From Lachnospiraceae bacterium (GTDB lineage Bacteria; Bacillota; Clostridia; Lachnospirales; Lachnospiraceae), in contig JAAVYA010000021.1 in NCBI GenBank assembly GCA_022790855.1, positions 62,001-126,000 of the forward strand: 64,000 nt of DNA, given 5' to 3'. Shown one piece after another: positions 61,887-64,000 of this stretch. The position numbers were made by a program, and so were the translations under genes. The notes below the pieces were generated by a model, which had not been told where the DNA came from, made no database searches, and was given only the letters and a program-made list of their open reading frames with translations. Numbering within the stretch: position 1 is the first letter of the stretch; every line of letters starts with the position of its first letter.

Positions 61887-62322
61887 CAAAAAGGCATACC
61901 ATGATTATTTTATCGAAGACACTTATGAGGCCGGAATCAGCCTTGCAGGGACGGAGGTAAAATCCCTGCGTATGGGGAAATGCAGCGTGAAAGAGTCCTT
62001 TATCCGAATCGAAAACGGCGAGATGACGGTATATGGCATGCATATCAGCCCATATGAAAAAGGAAATATATTTAATAAAGATCCGTTGCGGCCAAGGAAG
62101 CTTTTGCTTCATAAGTATGAAATCAATAAACTGGCCGGGAAAATAGCGGAAAAAGGATATACGTTAGTACCTCTTAAGGTGTATTTCAAAGGCAGCCTGG
62201 TAAAGCTGGAAGTAGGGCTGGCAAAGGGGAAAAAGCTTTATGACAAACGTCAGGACATTGCCAAAAAGGACGCTAGACGGGAAGCAGAGAGAGAGTTTAA
62301 GATACGGGGCTTGCGTGCCTGA
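61852..62322 (+). CDS. smpB: SsrA-binding protein SmpB
   Basis: 156 residues, binds tmRNA in ribosome rescue. It starts [37 protein letters not shown] and contains [25 protein letters not shown] and the basic tail [22 protein letters not shown] 61852 has GGAGG 6 bases upstream, within the end of rnr. The tmRNA gene ssrA, often next to smpB, is not found in the remaining window. Confidence 0.96.
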   Translation: MGKESVKLIANNKKAYHDYFIEDTYEAGISLAGTEVKSLRMGKCSVKESFIRIENGEMTVYGMHISPYEKGNIFNKDPLRPRKLLLHKYEINKLAGKIAEKGYTLVPLKVYFKGSLVKLEVGLAKGKKLYDKRQDIAKKDARREAEREFKIRGLRA

Positions 62323-62349
62323 TGTATGAAAACAGAACGGAGTTTGCAT

Positions 62350-64000
62350 ATGGAAGGTTCAGGAAAGGATAAAAGAAAGGAACGGAAAGAGCCAAAGCAG
62401 CGAATGGCTCAGCTTGAACAGATGAACGAGGCCCTTGAGGCCGCCTTAAAAGCGGCGGAAGCGGCGAATCAGGCAAAAAGTATTTTTTTGTCTAATATGT
62501 CCCACGATATTCGGACGCCCATGAATGCCATTATGGGAATGGCTTCTATTGGGTTGGCTCATATTGATGAAAAGGCAAGGGTGCAGGACTGTCTTCAGAA
62601 GATTCAGACGGCTTCGGCGCATTTAATGAGTTTGGTAAATGATGTGCTGGATATGTCCCGGATTGACAGCGGCCGTCTGTCATTGAATGAAGAAGTATTT
62701 TCTCTGGCGGATCTGGTTCATGATATTGCCGTTATTGTACGTCCCCAGGCGGAGCAGAAATCCCAGGAGCTTCAAATAGACATCGGATGTATCAGGGAAG
62801 AATATTTGATGGGAGATCCCCTGCGCCTGCGCCAGATTATGGTAAATATTATTGGGAACGCAGTAAAATATACCTTGGACGAGGGAAAGATACTGGTGTG
62901 GTTTGACCAGCGCCCCCTGGAAGAGACCGGAGCTTTCGGACAGGAAAGCGATAGAGTATGGCTTGATTTTATCTGTGAGGACAATGGAGTGGGCATGAGC
63001 CAGGAATTCCTGGAACGGATTTTTGTCCCCTTTGAGCGGGTAAATAATTCCACCATCAGTAAGATTGAAGGAACCGGGCTTGGGATGGCCATTGTAAAAA
63101 ATCTGGTGGAGCGCATGGGCGGACAAATCCATGTGGAGAGCCAGGAAGGGGAGGGAAGCAAGTTTCATGTAGAACTTCCCATTTCCATTGCCAAAAAAGG
63201 GAAGCGGGAACGGAATCTGCCGTTGGGGCAAAGTGTCTTAGTGGTGGAAAGCAATAAAGACAGGGCGTCTCAGGTGATAGCGTATTTAAAAGCGGGCGGT
63301 CTTGTTCCGGTACATGTAGAAAGCGGACTGAAAGCGGTAACATGGCTGACGGAAGAACAGTATGAGGGCCATATGCCCTGCGGTATGCTTTTAGGCCAGG
63401 AACTTGCAGATATGCCGGTGCTGGAGCTGGCCGGCCATGTACGGCAGCTTGCAGGGAGCGGATTTCCCATCTTGCTGGTATCGGAAGAGGATTGGGCTAA
63501 GATAGAGTATCCTGCCGCTCGTGCAGGAATCAATGCTTTTGTTCCATGCCCCCTCTTTAAAAGCAGATTGCTGGAAACCTTGTCTGATCTGGTGAACGGC
63601 GATGGGGAAGCGGAGAACACCGGGGAAGCCTCCAATATGGACTATAGCGGCCGCCATGTCCTGCTGGTGGAGGACAATGAATTAAATCAGGAAATTGCGC
63701 TGGAGATGTTGTCCGTAACTGGGGTACAGGTGGAGGTTGCTGAAAACGGCGCCCAGGCCCTGGAACAGTTTGAGAAGTCTCCCATTGGATATTTTGACGT
63801 GATCTTTATGGATATCCAAATGCCCATCATGAATGGATACGAAGCGTCTAAGGCGATTCGGGGGCTTTCCAGGGCGGATGCGGAGAGTGTGTGGATTGTC
63901 GCCATGACTGCAAACGCATTTGTGGAGGATATCCGGTTGTCGAGGGAAGCTGGAATGAATGACCATTGTTCCAAACCGGTGGACCCGAAACGGCTTCAGG
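62350..64000 (+). CDS. hybrid histidine kinase without a sensor domain, incomplete at window edge
   Basis: The frame is open from 62350 to the window end (550 codons). ATG 62350 has CGGAG 7 bases upstream; ATG 62326 is an alternative. A 50-residue charged coiled coil leads straight into HisKA (FLSNMSHDIRTPMNAIMGMAS, with the phospho-His) and an HATPase with NIIGNAVKYT, EDNGVGM and GTGLGMAIV boxes. A degenerate receiver follows (about 295-410: QSVLVVESNKDRASQVIAYL, lacking the usual phospho-Asp context), then a canonical receiver (HVLLVEDNELNQ...VIFMDIQMPIMNGYEA). No membrane segment or PAS domain precedes the kinase. Input may come from a partner protein. Confidence 0.85.
   Translation, partial: MEGSGKDKRKERKEPKQRMAQLEQMNEALEAALKAAEAANQAKSIFLSNMSHDIRTPMNAIMGMASIGLAHIDEKARVQDCLQKIQTASAHLMSLVNDVLDMSRIDSGRLSLNEEVFSLADLVHDIAVIVRPQAEQKSQELQIDIGCIREEYLMGDPLRLRQIMVNIIGNAVKYTLDEGKILVWFDQRPLEETGAFGQESDRVWLDFICEDNGVGMSQEFLERIFVPFERVNNSTISKIEGTGLGMAIVKNLVERMGGQIHVESQEGEGSKFHVELPISIAKKGKRERNLPLGQSVLVVESNKDRASQVIAYLKAGGLVPVHVESGLKAVTWLTEEQYEGHMPCGMLLGQELADMPVLELAGHVRQLAGSGFPILLVSEEDWAKIEYPAARAGINAFVPCPLFKSRLLETLSDLVNGDGEAENTGEASNMDYSGRHVLLVEDNELNQEIALEMLSVTGVQVEVAENGAQALEQFEKSPIGYFDVIFMDIQMPIMNGYEASKAIRGLSRADAESVWIVAMTANAFVEDIRLSREAGMNDHCSKPVDPKRLQ

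Noticed and set aside
62322..62350. possible tmRNA gene after smpB
   Set aside because: Only 27 bases separate smpB from the kinase gene; no tmRNA features are present.

Overview
The window looks like a chromosomal segment of a strictly anaerobic, fermentative Firmicute, most likely a gut Lachnospiraceae (Clostridium cluster XIVa). The pointers are a butyryl-CoA pathway cluster with electron-transfer flavoproteins, a HydF [FeFe]-hydrogenase maturase, a feoA-feoA-feoB iron island, PDDEXK Rpn-type genes, strong AGGAGG ribosome-binding sites and Gram-positive style regulation (CIRCE, Fur box, hairpin attenuators). No rRNA, tRNA, intact IS element, prophage or CRISPR array was recognised. Placement below family level is not possible from this sequence alone.

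Layout. 1-2.4 kb: a partial gene, then a DUF2975 membrane protein, an XRE regulator and a DUF6688-like membrane protein. 2.4-5.8 kb: a DUF1538 relic, a TM1266-type regulator with hydF, and a UDP-glucuronate 4-epimerase. 5.8-11.4 kb is a decay zone: a flavin-reductase relic, paired hairpins, a methyltransferase relic, a LytTR/DUF3021 pair, a membrane protein, a HicB relic, a truncated Rpn-type gene, an intact L-lactate dehydrogenase, and a degenerate MntA-HepT toxin-antitoxin pair. 11.4-18.7 kb is a signalling and envelope block: FIST sensor, soluble MCP, a DltA-like adenylating enzyme with an MBOAT acyltransferase, and a membrane MCP. 19-28.5 kb: a broken esterase, a RelB/RelE pair, CIRCE-controlled clpB, a MerR regulator, and a heterodimeric ABC exporter preceded by a short leader ORF and a terminator. 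28.6-30.5 kb: a deleted DUF262 gene with decayed neighbours.

30.8-38 kb: tex, a DtxR-type regulator divergent from a Fur-box feoA-feoA-feoB-Cys-rich peptide operon, and a secreted coiled-coil/SleB cell-wall hydrolase. 38.5-43.9 kb: thl-hbd-bcd-etfB-etfA for acetyl-CoA to butyryl-CoA, with no crotonase in the cluster. 44-45.9 kb: relics of a PucR regulator and an FAD oxidoreductase, a small ferredoxin and a PhlG/phloretin-hydrolase-like enzyme. 46-48 kb: hflK-hflC on the minus strand. 48.5-53 kb: tcdA, a TtcA-like tRNA thiolase, cdd, an Mrp/NBP35 ATPase and a uracil permease. 53-55.4 kb: an orphan substrate-binding lipoprotein, a PHP phosphoesterase and a YerC/TrpR-like regulator. 55.6-62.3 kb: purC-purB, eno, then secG-rnr-smpB. 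The window ends inside a sensorless hybrid histidine kinase.

Themes. Regulatory hairpins are conspicuous: a leader ORF plus terminator before the ABC exporter, a terminator that contains the eno Shine-Dalgarno, hairpins at the predicted 5' ends of the FIST and purC transcripts, and a double hairpin between hbd and bcd. Decay is also conspicuous: at least ten identifiable gene relics, including toxin-antitoxin and DUF262-type genes, lie between intact core genes. The strongest candidates for new biology are the exporter leader, the eno terminator/SD overlap, the DltA/DltB-like pair without DltC or DltD, the FIST/soluble-MCP pair and the PhlG-like hydrolase locus.
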